Made by a program: the position numbers and the translations under genes
Shown here: one piece after another, positions 16,623 to 25,272 of the stretch
Numbering within the stretch: position 1 is the first letter of the stretch
Layout: each line of letters opens with the position of its first letter
Notes under the pieces: model-generated
Seen by the model: the letters and a program-made list of their open reading frames with translations, nothing else
Databases searched by the model: none
Told to the model about the DNA's origin: nothing
Source of the DNA: Acidimicrobiia bacterium
Lineage (GTDB): Bacteria; Actinomycetota; Acidimicrobiia; Acidimicrobiales; SZUA-35
DNA: 34,586 bases
NCBI GenBank assembly: GCA_029863385.1
Contig: JAOTVU010000035.1
Coordinates: 1 to 34,586, forward strand
Direction: 5' to 3'

Positions 16623-17441
16623 GTGGCTCCCACAGTCGATTCCTGGAATCATGAGGCCGAGGCGGTCAACGCCGTGTTCAAGGCCCTGAACGACCCGAGC
16701 CGACGACTTCTCCTCGACCGCCTCCGCGACCGCGACGGTCAAACGCTCGGGGAGCTGTGTGCCCATCTGCCTTCGATGACTCGCTACGGCGTCATGAACC
16801 ATCTCCGGGTCCTGGCCGACGCCGATCTCGTCACCACCGTTGCCGCGGGCCGAAGCAAGCATCACTACCTCAACCCCGTTCCCATCCGCCTGATCCACGA
16901 CCGCTGGATCGTGAACTACACCGAACCTCTGGTGAGCGGCCTGGCCTCGCTCGGCGCCACGGTCACCGTCCACCACCAACACAAGGAGCAAACCATGCCT
17001 GTACCCAGCCATCGATATCAGACCTACGTGCGCTGCACGCCGAACGAGGCCTGGACCGCCATCACAGAAGGCGACTCCACCGTCCGCTACTTCTACGGCA
17101 CCAGGGTGGAGTCGACCTGGGTGCCGGGTGAACCGCTTCGCTACCTGGCTCCCGACGGTTCCGTGGTGGCCGACGGCGAGGTGATCGCCGCCGACGCCCC
17201 CCACCGGTTGGAGATGACCTTCCACCCCCGGTGGGACCCGGCATTGGAGCGTGAGGGCCCAGCGCATATGGCCTGGATCGTCGACGAGAGCGACGGCCTG
17301 ACCAGGATCACCGTCGAGTACTACGACCTCGCCGCCGACAGCAGGCAGGCATCGAACTTCATGGAGGGGATTCCACTCATCGTTGCCGGCCTCAAGACCT
17401 TGCTGGAGACGGGGCAGCCGCTGGCATCAGCCGCTCCGTGA
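16623..17441 (+). CDS. ArsR-type HTH regulator fused to an SRPBCC (AHSA1-like) domain
   Basis: A 272-residue protein in one unbroken frame. Residues about 14-105 form an ArsR winged helix (FKALNDPSRRLLLDRL, then TRYGVMNHLRVLADADLV). Residues about 125-262 form an SRPBCC/AHSA1-like ligand-binding domain (YQTYVRCTPNEAWTAITEG, then RYFYGTRVESTWVPGEP). In many actinobacteria these are two adjacent genes. Here an internal ATG at 16995 (M125) lies exactly at the domain boundary, with AGGAG (16984-16988) 6 nt before it. The SRPBCC domain could therefore also be made alone. The GTG start follows TATAAT by 6 nt. No conserved metal-binding cysteine motif of arsenic sensors is seen, so the ligand is unlikely to be arsenic. 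Confidence 0.88.
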   Translation: MAPTVDSWNHEAEAVNAVFKALNDPSRRLLLDRLRDRDGQTLGELCAHLPSMTRYGVMNHLRVLADADLVTTVAAGRSKHHYLNPVPIRLIHDRWIVNYTEPLVSGLASLGATVTVHHQHKEQTMPVPSHRYQTYVRCTPNEAWTAITEGDSTVRYFYGTRVESTWVPGEPLRYLAPDGSVVADGEVIAADAPHRLEMTFHPRWDPALEREGPAHMAWIVDESDGLTRITVEYYDLAADSRQASNFMEGIPLIVAGLKTLLETGQPLASAAP

Positions 17442-17481
17442 AACGGAAGTCCGCGATGCTCGCCCGATCGGCAGGGGCCGG

Positions 17482-18354
17482 CTACCGGTAGCGGGCGACT
17501 GCATCGGCGGTGGCCGACACGTACGGCCCACCGAACTTGATTGCGTGAACCGTCAGCGGAGCGAGTTGATTGAGGAGTACCCGCTCCTCGTGGCCGTCGG
17601 CCAGCGGCCGGACGTCCTGGTACGCGGCGAACACCGTGCCATCGAAGCCGCCGAACAGGCGCATCATCGCCAGGTCGAACTCCCGGTGGCCGCCGAAGCA
17701 GGCCGGGTCGATCAACCAACTCCGCCCGTGTTCGTCGATCAGTCGGTTGCCGGCCCACAGGTCACCATGGAGGCGAGCCGGGGGCTCCGGCGGTCCAACC
17801 AGGTCAGTCAGCCGACCGGCGATACGTTCGAGGCCGGCGGTCGTGTCGGCCGGTAGGGCGTAGGCCTCGGCCGCCAGGCGGGCCAGGGGAAGCAGCCGCT
17901 GAGTGGCGTAGAAGTCGGCCCAGGTCGGACGTTTCTCGTTGGGCAGGCCGCGGCTACCGGTGGTGCGGCCGTCCTCGCGGCCGAAGAACGGCGCACCGGC
18001 TCCGTGCAGCCGGGCCAGGGAGCGTCCGAAGTCGGCTTCGCCTTCTCGTGATCGGCGGCCGCCCCCGAGAGGAATCCACTCCAGGACGAGGACAGGCGGT
18101 TCGTCGGCGACCGCCAGCACCTCGGGAACGTTGACCACCTCGGGCTCTCGCAACCACGTCAGCCCGGCGGCTTCGGTGGTGAAGAACCCGGAGGGCGGAG
18201 CGGCGTGTGTTTTGGCGAATACCCGTCGTCCGTCAACGAGATCGACCACAAAGGAGTGCGCCACGTCACCTCCGCTCAGGCGGCGACTCGACGCCACCGG
18301 TCCGACCTGTTCGGCGACGAAATCAGTGGTTCGACGTTGGAGGGAGGCGGACAC
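17482..18354 (-). CDS. fructosamine/ketosamine-3-kinase family protein
   Basis: A 290-residue APH-like kinase of the fructosamine kinase family, which phosphorylates sugars attached to amines during protein deglycation. The ATP-binding lysine is in VFAKTH (K48), with a partner glutamate in FFTTEAAGL (E61). The catalytic loop is HGDLWAGN (196-203), and the metal-binding segment is DPACFGGHREFD (216-227). Length and order match the family. The GTG start is 6 nt after a TACGAT -10, again leaderless. It converges on the ArsR-SRPBCC gene with 40 bp between stops. The true substrate (protein-bound or small ketosamine) is not evident. Confidence 0.88.
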   Translation of the reverse strand: MSASLQRRTTDFVAEQVGPVASSRRLSGGDVAHSFVVDLVDGRRVFAKTHAAPPSGFFTTEAAGLTWLREPEVVNVPEVLAVADEPPVLVLEWIPLGGGRRSREGEADFGRSLARLHGAGAPFFGREDGRTTGSRGLPNEKRPTWADFYATQRLLPLARLAAEAYALPADTTAGLERIAGRLTDLVGPPEPPARLHGDLWAGNRLIDEHGRSWLIDPACFGGHREFDLAMMRLFGGFDGTVFAAYQDVRPLADGHEERVLLNQLAPLTVHAIKFGGPYVSATADAVARYR

Positions 18355-18360
18355 GTCGTG

Positions 18361-18366
18361 ATCGTA
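18361..18366 (-). promoter_or_regulatory. -10 box TACGAT for the kinase gene
   Basis: On the minus strand TACGAT is followed by 6 nt and the GTG at 18354. It faces a similar box for a plus-strand ORF only about 15 bp away. Confidence 0.55.
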
Positions 18367-18393
18367 GTGGACTGCGGAGACTACGGTGGCCCC

Positions 18394-18480
18394 ATGAACG
18401 TGTCCGTTTCGAGCGGCCGGCCCTCAGCCGACGACTATCGCCAGCATCATCGCCGAGCGGATCCTCGGAGTGCCCGGTGA
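18394..18480 (+). CDS. possible 28-residue leaderless small ORF
   Basis: The ATG is 6 nt after TACGGT (18382-18387), the same spacing as at proven-looking leaderless genes here. The frame codes for a polar, Arg/Ser-rich peptide that begins MNVSVSSGRPSADDYR. Its TGA (18478-18480) abuts the stop of the convergent DUF4386 gene with no base between them. It has no recognised domain. It could be a true small protein, the stub of a decayed gene, or a chance frame behind a real promoter. Confidence 0.3.
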   Translation: MNVSVSSGRPSADDYRQHHRRADPRSAR

Positions 18481-19209
18481 TCACACACCCAGTCGCTCGG
18501 GTCGTACGTGCCCCGAATCGGTGTCGGTGTCGACATGGGCTCCATCACTGAACCCCTTCACGATCATCCAGACGGCCATCGCCATCTCCTGCACGGCAAG
18601 CGGAACCACGAGAGCGTTCAACGCCGACGCACTCGAGTTGAGCGATTCGATCATCACCAGAAGGCCGGACAGGAACATCAGGGGCACGCCGATCAGACCC
18701 CACACCGACAGCCAACGCGGCACCAGCCGGTAGCGGAACAGACCCCAGTTCAGGACGAGGGCCGAGAGACTGAAGACCATCTGCGCCCCGAGATAGCCCG
18801 TCCAGTCGTTGGCGGTCTTGAGGGTGTCGGCCAACAACTCTGCCGCGGCGGCATCGGTTCCGGCCTCGAGCGCGTTCCAGCTCAGTGGCAGCAACAACAA
18901 CCCGGCGACCAGCCCGATCCCGAGCGTCATCACCTCGAGCGTTCGAGCGAGCACGTAGCCGAGCGACAGCGTTTCGCTGTGGCGCCGCAGGATCGGCGCA
19001 AGCAGAACGGCGGTTCCGGTCATCGCCGTCAGCATTGTGAGGATCAGCAGCTGGCCGATGAGCATGGCACCCTGATTGGCATTGACGGCGGCCAGCAGAT
19101 CCTCGTCACCGAGCGTCGAACTCATGATGAGAACGCTCAGAACGCCGGTGACGGTCGCCAGAACGAATAGCCAACCGACCCGTTGAATGGGCTTACCGAA
19201 GTAGCTCAC
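18481..19209 (-). CDS. DUF4386 integral membrane protein
   Basis: A 242-residue polytopic protein with about six hydrophobic segments, for example GWLFVLATVTGVLSVLIM (12-29). The NWGLFRYRLVPRWLSVWGLIGVPLM stretch in the second half is the hallmark of DUF4386. The function of the family is unknown. The start is GTG, preceded by a full GGAGGTGA ribosome site. The C-terminal tail is polar and acidic. It lies downstream of hutH on the same strand across an 86-bp gap containing a long inverted repeat, and could be read through from hutH or be independent. Confidence 0.85.
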   Translation of the reverse strand: MSYFGKPIQRVGWLFVLATVTGVLSVLIMSSTLGDEDLLAAVNANQGAMLIGQLLILTMLTAMTGTAVLLAPILRRHSETLSLGYVLARTLEVMTLGIGLVAGLLLLPLSWNALEAGTDAAAAELLADTLKTANDWTGYLGAQMVFSLSALVLNWGLFRYRLVPRWLSVWGLIGVPLMFLSGLLVMIESLNSSASALNALVVPLAVQEMAMAVWMIVKGFSDGAHVDTDTDSGHVRPERLGV

Positions 19210-19221
19210 GGCTCACCTCCA

Positions 19222-19300
19222 TGTAGGCACCGTGCCGTCTCCATCGTCGTTCGAGAGCGCGCCTGTTCGTAGAGGCGAAGGTCACGACGGTGCGCCTACA
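19222..19300 (-). repeat. long inverted repeat in the hutH-DUF4386 gap
   Basis: TGTAGGCACCGT (19222-19233) matches the reverse complement of ACGGTGCGCCTACA (19287-19300) apart from a 2-nt bulge. The right arm overlaps the hutH stop and the left arm ends next to the DUF4386 ribosome site. It may act as a hutH terminator or as a leader structure for the next gene. Confidence 0.45.
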
Positions 19301-20822
19301 GGAGTTCGAGGCCGTGTGTCCTCAGCGTCTCGACGAAGGCGTCGGCTCGCAACAGCCCGTCGACCGCCTCCAGCTCCGGTGCGAGATAGCGATCGGGTCC
19401 CGGACCGGGCACGTGGTTTCGGAGGACCTCGACAACGGCTCCGATGGCCGGCGACGGCGCCAGCGGAGCTCGTAGATCGATGGCTCGGGCGGCGGCCGTG
19501 ATCTCGACGGCCTGGATTCGACGGAGGTTGGCGATGACTCGACGGAGCTTCCGCACAGCGCCCCAGGCCATGGACACGTGATCCTCCTGCAGGGCCGATG
19601 TGGGGAGCGAGTCGACCGACGCCGGAGCGGCCAGCCGTCGATTCTCCGCCACCATCGAGGCGACCGTGTAATGACCGATCATGAGGCCCGAGTCGACACC
19701 GACCTCGTCGGCCAGGAACGGGGAGAGACCGTGGTTGCGATTACGATCGAGCAGCCGATCGAGGCGACGCTCGGCGATGGCCCCGACCTCCGCCAGGGCG
19801 ATCGCCAGGAAGTCGGCGGCGAATCCGAGTGGTGCACCGTGGAAGTTGCCGCACGACTCGACCCGGCCGTCGGGCAGCACCATCGGATTGTCGATCGCCG
19901 CAGCCAGCTCGTTCTCGGCCACCCCACGAACATGGGCCAGGGTGTCGCGGGTCGCACCGTGCACCGCCGGCGTGCAGCGGATGCTGTAGGCGTCCTGCAC
20001 CCTCGGGTCGTCGACCCGGTGGCTGGCCAGGATGCCCGAGTCGGCCAGCAGATTCCGCAGGTTGGCGGCACTGTCGACCTGGCCCGGCTGCGGTCGCAGG
20101 GCTTGGAGATCGTGGGCGAAGGGGCGGTCGGTGGCCAGCACGCCGTCGACCGTCATGGCCGCCGCGAGGTCGGCCGTGGCCAGCAGTCGGCCGGCGTCGT
20201 GCACGGCCAGGCAGAGCATCCCGAGGATGCCGTCGGTGCCGTTGATCAGCGCCAGGCCCTCCTTCTCCACGAGCTCGATCGGCGCAAGGCCGGCGGCGGC
20301 CAGCGCCTCCCCGGCCGGTCGGCGCCGACCCCGAACGGCGACCTCGCCCTCGCCGAGAAGTGCCAGGGCGGCGTGAGCCAGCGGAGCCAGATCACCGCTG
20401 GCACCGAGACTCCCGTATTCGGGAACGACGGGTGAGATACCGGCGTTCAGCAGATCGACGAACGCCTGGGCGAGCCGGGGGCGGGCGCCGCTGCGGCCCA
20501 TCGTCAGCGTCCGGGCCCGAAGCAGCATCATTGCTCGGACCACCTCGTCCTCGACCGCCGGCCCCATGCCGGCGGCATGGGAGCGGATGAGGGCCAGCTG
20601 GAGAGCCGTGCGCCGGTCGGCGGGGATGGCGACGGTGGCCAGCGCGCCGAATCCGGTGGAGATCCCGTACTTGGGTTCACCCTCGGCCAGTCGCTCGACG
20701 ATCGCTCTTGACTGCGCCATCCGTTGTCGGGCGGCGTCGGTGATCGACACCGGCGCCCCATCCCGGGCCACGGCGATCACGTCGTCGATGGTTGTGGTGT
20801 ACCCGTCGAGTTCAACGGTCAT
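19296..20822 (-). CDS. hutH: histidine ammonia-lyase
   Basis: A 508-residue enzyme that deaminates L-histidine to trans-urocanate, the first step of histidine utilisation. The ASG triad that cyclises to the MIO cofactor is A141-S142-G143 within GSLGASGDLAPLAH. The catalytic tyrosine loop YGISTGFG is at 52-59, and NFHGAPLGFAADFLAIALAE lies in the C-half as in bona fide HutH. Length is typical. The ATG overlaps the stop of the iclR-type gene (ATGA), so regulator and enzyme are co-translated. The rest of the pathway is divergent on the plus strand. Confidence 0.96.
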   Translation of the reverse strand: MTVELDGYTTTIDDVIAVARDGAPVSITDAARQRMAQSRAIVERLAEGEPKYGISTGFGALATVAIPADRRTALQLALIRSHAAGMGPAVEDEVVRAMMLLRARTLTMGRSGARPRLAQAFVDLLNAGISPVVPEYGSLGASGDLAPLAHAALALLGEGEVAVRGRRRPAGEALAAAGLAPIELVEKEGLALINGTDGILGMLCLAVHDAGRLLATADLAAAMTVDGVLATDRPFAHDLQALRPQPGQVDSAANLRNLLADSGILASHRVDDPRVQDAYSIRCTPAVHGATRDTLAHVRGVAENELAAAIDNPMVLPDGRVESCGNFHGAPLGFAADFLAIALAEVGAIAERRLDRLLDRNRNHGLSPFLADEVGVDSGLMIGHYTVASMVAENRRLAAPASVDSLPTSALQEDHVSMAWGAVRKLRRVIANLRRIQAVEITAAARAIDLRAPLAPSPAIGAVVEVLRNHVPGPGPDRYLAPELEAVDGLLRADAFVETLRTHGLELL

Positions 20823-21526
20823 GACGGAGTCTCCTGTGCTTTTCCGAGATCGGCCGCCAACCGGGCGACGAGAGTGTCCAGGGCCGTCTCGATCGCGGAG
20901 ATGGATGTGGTGTCCATGCGGTGGGCCGGACCGATGACCGATATGGCGATATCGAAAGGCAAAGCGGCCGGCACCGCTCGGGACACGGCCGTGATGTCGG
21001 GTTCGATGGCACCGGTTCGGACGGCACACCTGCCCGGCTGGTCGAGGGCGACGCCGACGGCGGTGCCCTCGAGGGGCACGGTCTGACCGATCCAGCCGAC
21101 ATGACGAATGGCCCGAGGGCTCTCCGCCGTGGCGACGTAGGTGGCGACCCGACGGTCGGACACCGCCAGATAGGCCGACTCCCCGCAGCCGGCCGCCAAC
21201 TCGTCGAGCAGCGGCTGCGCAGTGGCCATCAAGCGCTCCACCGGCTCCGCCCCGCCGAACATCGTGGCCAGTCGCCACATCGTCGGACCGGCACCATACG
21301 CCCCGTCGTCGCCGCGGGACAGGTAGCCGCGGGCCTCGAGAGCCCGAAGATGGCGCAGCGCCGTCGACGGGTTGAGCCCTGCCCGCTCGGCGGCGCCGGT
21401 CAGATTGCAGTGCCGTTCGGCCAGGACGATTTCGAGGAGATCGAGGACCCGTCCGACGGATCGGGGAACGACCGATTGAGTCGTGTCATCGTTCGCCGTG
21501 TTGCTGTTGGGATCCGACTTCGCCAC
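20819..21526 (-). CDS. IclR-family transcriptional regulator of the hut locus
   Basis: About 235 residues with an N-terminal winged helix (VLDLLEIVLAERHCNLTGAAE, then NPSTALRHLRALEARGYLSR). A C-terminal IclR effector domain follows (YVATAESPRAIRHVGWIGQTVPLEGTAVG, and a later ISVIGPAHRM). The start is taken as GTG 21526, which has GAGGA 9 nt upstream; ATG 21553 would add nine residues but has no ribosome site. It is translationally coupled to hutH and divergent from hutU, so it most likely controls both directions in response to histidine or urocanate, which is inference. Many other bacteria use the GntR-type HutC instead. Confidence 0.9.
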   Translation of the reverse strand: MAKSDPNSNTANDDTTQSVVPRSVGRVLDLLEIVLAERHCNLTGAAERAGLNPSTALRHLRALEARGYLSRGDDGAYGAGPTMWRLATMFGGAEPVERLMATAQPLLDELAAGCGESAYLAVSDRRVATYVATAESPRAIRHVGWIGQTVPLEGTAVGVALDQPGRCAVRTGAIEPDITAVSRAVPAALPFDIAISVIGPAHRMDTTSISAIETALDTLVARLAADLGKAQETPS

Positions 21527-21557
21527 GGCTGCTCGTCCTCGCCATTGTTTCATTAGC

Positions 21558-21573
21558 TGAAAACTGATTTTGA
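21558..21573. promoter_or_regulatory. candidate IclR-type operator
   Basis: TGAAAA-N4-TTTTGA is an imperfect inverted repeat similar to the TGRAA-N-TTYCA style used by IclR proteins. It lies just downstream of the predicted iclR-hutH transcription start and upstream of hutU. Confidence 0.4.
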
Positions 21574-21581
21574 CTGTTGAC

Positions 21582-21610
21582 AATCTAGTCGTCGGGCGGA
21601 CAGACTGCAA
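21582..21610 (-). promoter_or_regulatory. promoter of iclR-hutH
   Basis: On the minus strand TTGCAG (21610-21605) is followed by 17 nt and TAGATT (21587-21582). This predicts a start near 21575 and a leader of about 50 nt. A TTGACA at 21577-21582 on the plus strand may serve hutU, but a matching -10 with suitable spacing is unclear. Confidence 0.5.
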
Positions 21611-21623
21611 GGAGAACCTCTCC

Positions 21624-23336
21624 ATGGAACCGCCGGTCGGCGGAACGAAAGGTGGCCTCCCCATCATGGCTGACATCGGAACCCCCGTCTCGAATATCGC
21701 CGCACCGAGAGGCTCGTCGCTGACATGTGGATCGTGGTCCACCGAGGCCCCCTATCGGATGCTGCAGAACAATCTTGATCCGGAGGTGGCCGAGAATCCC
21801 GACCAACTCGTCGTGTACGGCGGCACCGGCCGGGCCGCCCGCTCCTGGGATGCCTACCGCGCCATGCTCCGGACCCTGGAGACGCTGGCCGACGACGAAA
21901 CGATGCTGGTCCAGTCGGGGAAGCCCGTCGGCGTTCTGCGCACCCACGAATGGGCGCCCCGGGTCCTGATCGCCAACTCCAACCTCGTGCCAGACTGGGC
22001 CGATTGGGACGAGTTTCGGCGCCTCGAGCATCAGGGCCTCACCATGTACGGGCAGATGACGGCCGGGTCCTGGATCTACATCGGAACCCAGGGCATTCTC
22101 CAGGGCACGTACGAGTGCTTCGCCGAGATCGCCCGCACCCGCTTCGGCGGCACGCTGGCCGGAACCCTCACGATCACTGCAGGCGCCGGTGGCATGGGCG
22201 GCGCCCAACCGCTGGCGGTGACGATGAACGACGGCGTCGTGTTGATCGTCGACGTCGACCCCCACATGCTCGAACGTCGCGTCGATCACCGCTACCTCGA
22301 CGAGATCGCCCCGGACTACACCTCAGCCTTGGCCCGGGTTGCCGAGGCCAAGGCGGCAAAGCAGCCGCTGTCGGTCGGTCTGGTCGGCAATGCGGCCGAG
22401 ATCCTGCCCCGCCTGCTGGCCGACGGTGTCGAAGCCGACATCGTCACCGACCAGACGAGCGCTCACGACCCGCTGTCGTACGTCCCCCAGGACCTGACCT
22501 TGGAGGCGGCCGCGACGTTACGCCAAACCGATCCGACCGAGTTCACCCGTCGGGCCCGGAGCGCCATGGCCACCCACTGCTCGGCCATGGTCGGCTTCAT
22601 GGACGCCGGGGCCGAGGTGTTCGACTACGGCAACAGCCTCCGGGCCGAGGCCAAGCTCGGCGGCTTCGATCGGGCCTTCGACTACCCCGGATTCCTGCCC
22701 GCCTACATCCGACCTCTCTTCTGCGAGGGCAAGGGCCCGTTCCGGTGGGTGGCGCTGTCCGGTGATCCGGCCGACATCGCCGCCACCGACCGGGCCGTGC
22801 TCGAAGAGTTTCCGGACGACGAGCCACTCCACCGCTGGATCACGATGGCTTCGGATCGAGTGGCGTTCCAGGGGCTGCCGGCCCGCATCTGCTGGCTCGG
22901 CTACGGTGAGCGGCATCGACTCGGACTGCGATTCAACGAGATGGTTCGCCGGGGTGAACTGTCGGCGCCGATCGTGATCGGCCGCGACCACCTCGACTCG
23001 GGCTCGGTCGCCTCCCCCTACCGGGAGACCGAGGCCATGGCCGACGGGTCCGACGCCATCGCCGATTGGCCGCTGCTCAACGGTCTGGTCAACACCTGCT
23101 CGGGGGCCACCTGGGTCAGCCTGCATCACGGCGGCGGCGTCGGTATCGGCCGGTCCATCCACGCCGGTCAGGTCTCCCTGGCCGACGGCACCGACCTGGC
23201 CGCTCAAAAGCTGGAGCGTGTCCTCACCAACGATCCGGCGATGGGGGTGATCCGCCATGTCGATGCGGGCTACGACCGGGCCCGCGAGGTGGCGGCCGAG
23301 CGGGGCGTGCGGGTGCCGATGGCGGAGGGGGTCTGA
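21624..23336 (+). CDS. hutU: urocanate hydratase (urocanase)
   Basis: A 570-residue enzyme that uses tightly bound NAD+ as an electrophile to convert urocanate to 4-imidazolone-5-propionate. Visible hallmarks are [14 protein letters not shown] (62-75), the dinucleotide-binding stretch [12 protein letters not shown] (185-196), and the [20 protein letters not shown] segment holding the conserved cysteine. The ATG at 21624 has AAGGAG 9 nt upstream. It starts the plus-strand hut operon and is followed after 3 nt by the deformylase-like gene. Length and motifs are complete. Confidence 0.96.
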   Translation: MEPPVGGTKGGLPIMADIGTPVSNIAAPRGSSLTCGSWSTEAPYRMLQNNLDPEVAENPDQLVVYGGTGRAARSWDAYRAMLRTLETLADDETMLVQSGKPVGVLRTHEWAPRVLIANSNLVPDWADWDEFRRLEHQGLTMYGQMTAGSWIYIGTQGILQGTYECFAEIARTRFGGTLAGTLTITAGAGGMGGAQPLAVTMNDGVVLIVDVDPHMLERRVDHRYLDEIAPDYTSALARVAEAKAAKQPLSVGLVGNAAEILPRLLADGVEADIVTDQTSAHDPLSYVPQDLTLEAAATLRQTDPTEFTRRARSAMATHCSAMVGFMDAGAEVFDYGNSLRAEAKLGGFDRAFDYPGFLPAYIRPLFCEGKGPFRWVALSGDPADIAATDRAVLEEFPDDEPLHRWITMASDRVAFQGLPARICWLGYGERHRLGLRFNEMVRRGELSAPIVIGRDHLDSGSVASPYRETEAMADGSDAIADWPLLNGLVNTCSGATWVSLHHGGGVGIGRSIHAGQVSLADGTDLAAQKLERVLTNDPAMGVIRHVDAGYDRAREVAAERGVRVPMAEGV

Positions 23337-23339
23337 CCA

Positions 23340-23909
23340 ATGGCGGTGCGTGACATCCTCCAGATCGGTCACCCGGTTCTCCGACAGGTGGCGGAGCCGA
23401 TCGATCCGGCCGACGTCACCACGCCGGAGATCCAGGGTCTGATCGACGACCTGATCGACACGATGCACCACGCCAACGGCGCCGGCCTGGCGGCACCGCA
23501 GATCGGTGTCGGACTGCGGGCCGTCGTCATGGAGGTCACCAACAACCCCCGCTACCCCTACAAGCCGCCGATCCCGCTGACCGTGGCCATCAATCCGGTC
23601 ATCAACCCACTCGACGACGAGCTGGTGGAGATCAACGAGGGCTGCCTGTCGGTGCCGCTTCGGGGCAACGTGATGCGCCACGTCAACATCGCGGTCACCT
23701 ACTGCGACGGGCACGGCGACGAGCATCAGGCGACGCTCCGGGGTCTCACGGCGGGAACCTGGCAGCACGAATGTGATCATCTCGACGGCGTGCTGATCGT
23801 CGACCGGGCCGACCCGTCGTCGCTGGCCACCTGGGACGAGTTCAACGCCCACCAGCGCGACGCCTTCGTCGAACGCATCACCGCCTTCGTCGAACGGGTC
23901 GGCTCCTGA
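23340..23909 (+). CDS. peptide-deformylase paralogue inside the hut operon; candidate N-formylglutamate deformylase
   Basis: A 189-residue metallohydrolase with all three peptide-deformylase motifs: GAGLAAPQ (47-54), EGCLS (100-104, metal-binding Cys102) and QHECDH (142-147, HExxH metal site). Family enzymes remove formyl groups from N-formyl-methionine of nascent proteins. Here the gene is 3 nt after hutU and 4 nt before hutF. The pathway at that point yields N-formyl-L-glutamate, and no HutG-type amidohydrolase is present in the window. The active site is intact, so it is not a relic. I infer it hydrolyses N-formylglutamate to glutamate and formate. The alternative is an ordinary def gene placed here by chance. 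Confidence 0.9.
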   Translation: MAVRDILQIGHPVLRQVAEPIDPADVTTPEIQGLIDDLIDTMHHANGAGLAAPQIGVGLRAVVMEVTNNPRYPYKPPIPLTVAINPVINPLDDELVEINEGCLSVPLRGNVMRHVNIAVTYCDGHGDEHQATLRGLTAGTWQHECDHLDGVLIVDRADPSSLATWDEFNAHQRDAFVERITAFVERVGS

Positions 23910-23913
23910 GCCG

Positions 23914-25272
23914 GTGAAGATCTGGTGTGAGGCCGCGGTGGTCGACGGGCGGATCGTCGACCGGGTCGAGGTGGAGATAACCGACGGCCGGTTCCGGTCG
24001 GTGGCGGTCGACGTCGATCCCTCCCCCGGTGCCGATCGACGCAACGGCGTGACGCTCCCCGGCTTGGCCAACGCTCACAGCCACGCCTTCCACCGGGTGT
24101 TGCGCGGTCGAACCCAAGCGGATCGGGGATCGTTCTGGGCCTGGCGGGACATCATGTACTCGGTGGCCGAGCGGCTGGATCCCGACTCGTATCGCCGCCT
24201 GGCCCGGGCCGTGTTCGCAGAGATGGCCTGTGCCGGCATCACTGCAGTCGGCGAGTTCCATTACGTCCACCATCAACCCGACGGGACACCCTACAACGAG
24301 GCGAACGCCATGGGCCTCGCCCTGGTCGAGGCGGCGGCCGAAGCCGGAATCCGCATCACCCTGCTCGACACCATCTATCAGCACGGCGGTCTTGACGCAG
24401 GCGGCCACCGGCCGGTCGAGGGTGCCCAAATTCGCTATCGGGACACCACGGTCGACGGGTGGCGGCACCGGATCGACGCGCTGTCAGGGGCGATCCGCTC
24501 CTACGACCACGCCATTGTCGGAGCCGCCGTCCATTCGGTGCGCGCCGTCGATGAGCACGGCATTCTGGCCGCCGGACGCTGGGCCTCTGACAACGACGCC
24601 GTTCTCCACGCCCACGTCTCCGAGCAGCCGGCGGAGAACGCAGCCTGCCAGGCTCACTACGGTGTCACACCGACCGAACACCTCGGTCAGCAGCTCCTCG
24701 GCCCATGGTTCACCGCTGTGCACGGAACCCACCTCTCGCCCGCCGATGTGAAGGCCTACGGCTCGACCCGAACCAACGTCTGTTTCTGCCCCACCACCGA
24801 ACGGGATCTGGGCGACGGCATCGGTCCGTCGACTGCGCTGGTCGAGGCCGGGGCCAGTCTTTGTCTCGGGTCCGACTCCCATGCGGTGATCGATGTGTTG
24901 GAGGAGGCGAGGCTGGTCGAGCTGCACGAACGTTTGCGTTCGTTGACTCGCGGGTCGCATCGGAGTGGCGACCTGCTGGCGATGGCCACGACGGTCGGCC
25001 ACCGATCGCTTGCCTGGTTCGACGCAGGAACGATCGCCGTCGGCCAACGGGCCGATCTCGTCACCGTCGATGTCGACTCGATCCGGACCGCCGGTACCGT
25101 GGACCGCTCCGGACCGGACACTCTGGCCGCGCTGCTGTTCGCAGCATCGGCCGCCGACGTCACCGACGTCGTGATCGATGGCCGCCGTGTCGTCGCCGAC
25201 CGCCGGCACATGACGGTCGACGTGGTCACCGAGCTGGTGGCCGCACTACAGGAGCTCACCGATGACCGCTGA
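23914..25272 (+). CDS. hutF: formimidoylglutamate deiminase
   Basis: A 452-residue amidohydrolase that converts N-formimino-L-glutamate to N-formyl-L-glutamate and ammonia. Metal ligands are visible in NAHSHAFHR (H55, H57), LHAHVSEQ (about H232/H234), the VHGTH region (H270) and GSDSH (D321). The HSVRAV segment at 207-212 corresponds to the HSLRAV-type motif of HutF. The start is GTG, 4 nt after the deformylase stop, so the genes are tightly linked. Its presence means this organism uses the two-step formylglutamate route and needs a deformylase. The 3' end overlaps hutI by 11 bp. Confidence 0.93.
   Translation: MKIWCEAAVVDGRIVDRVEVEITDGRFRSVAVDVDPSPGADRRNGVTLPGLANAHSHAFHRVLRGRTQADRGSFWAWRDIMYSVAERLDPDSYRRLARAVFAEMACAGITAVGEFHYVHHQPDGTPYNEANAMGLALVEAAAEAGIRITLLDTIYQHGGLDAGGHRPVEGAQIRYRDTTVDGWRHRIDALSGAIRSYDHAIVGAAVHSVRAVDEHGILAAGRWASDNDAVLHAHVSEQPAENAACQAHYGVTPTEHLGQQLLGPWFTAVHGTHLSPADVKAYGSTRTNVCFCPTTERDLGDGIGPSTALVEAGASLCLGSDSHAVIDVLEEARLVELHERLRSLTRGSHRSGDLLAMATTVGHRSLAWFDAGTIAVGQRADLVTVDVDSIRTAGTVDRSGPDTLAALLFAASAADVTDVVIDGRRVVADRRHMTVDVVTELVAALQELTDDR

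Noticed and set aside
18428..18480. A frame reading IASIIAERILGVPGDH, reminiscent of the N-terminus of thiamine-diphosphate decarboxylases
   Set aside because: Only about 17 residues match, there is no start codon in that frame after 18395, and the following sequence codes for the DUF4386 protein on the other strand. Too short to call a pseudogene.
22518..24071. A 517-codon minus-strand frame opposite hutU and the deformylase
   Set aside because: Three plus-strand genes with intact catalytic motifs occupy the region; this frame has shadow composition.
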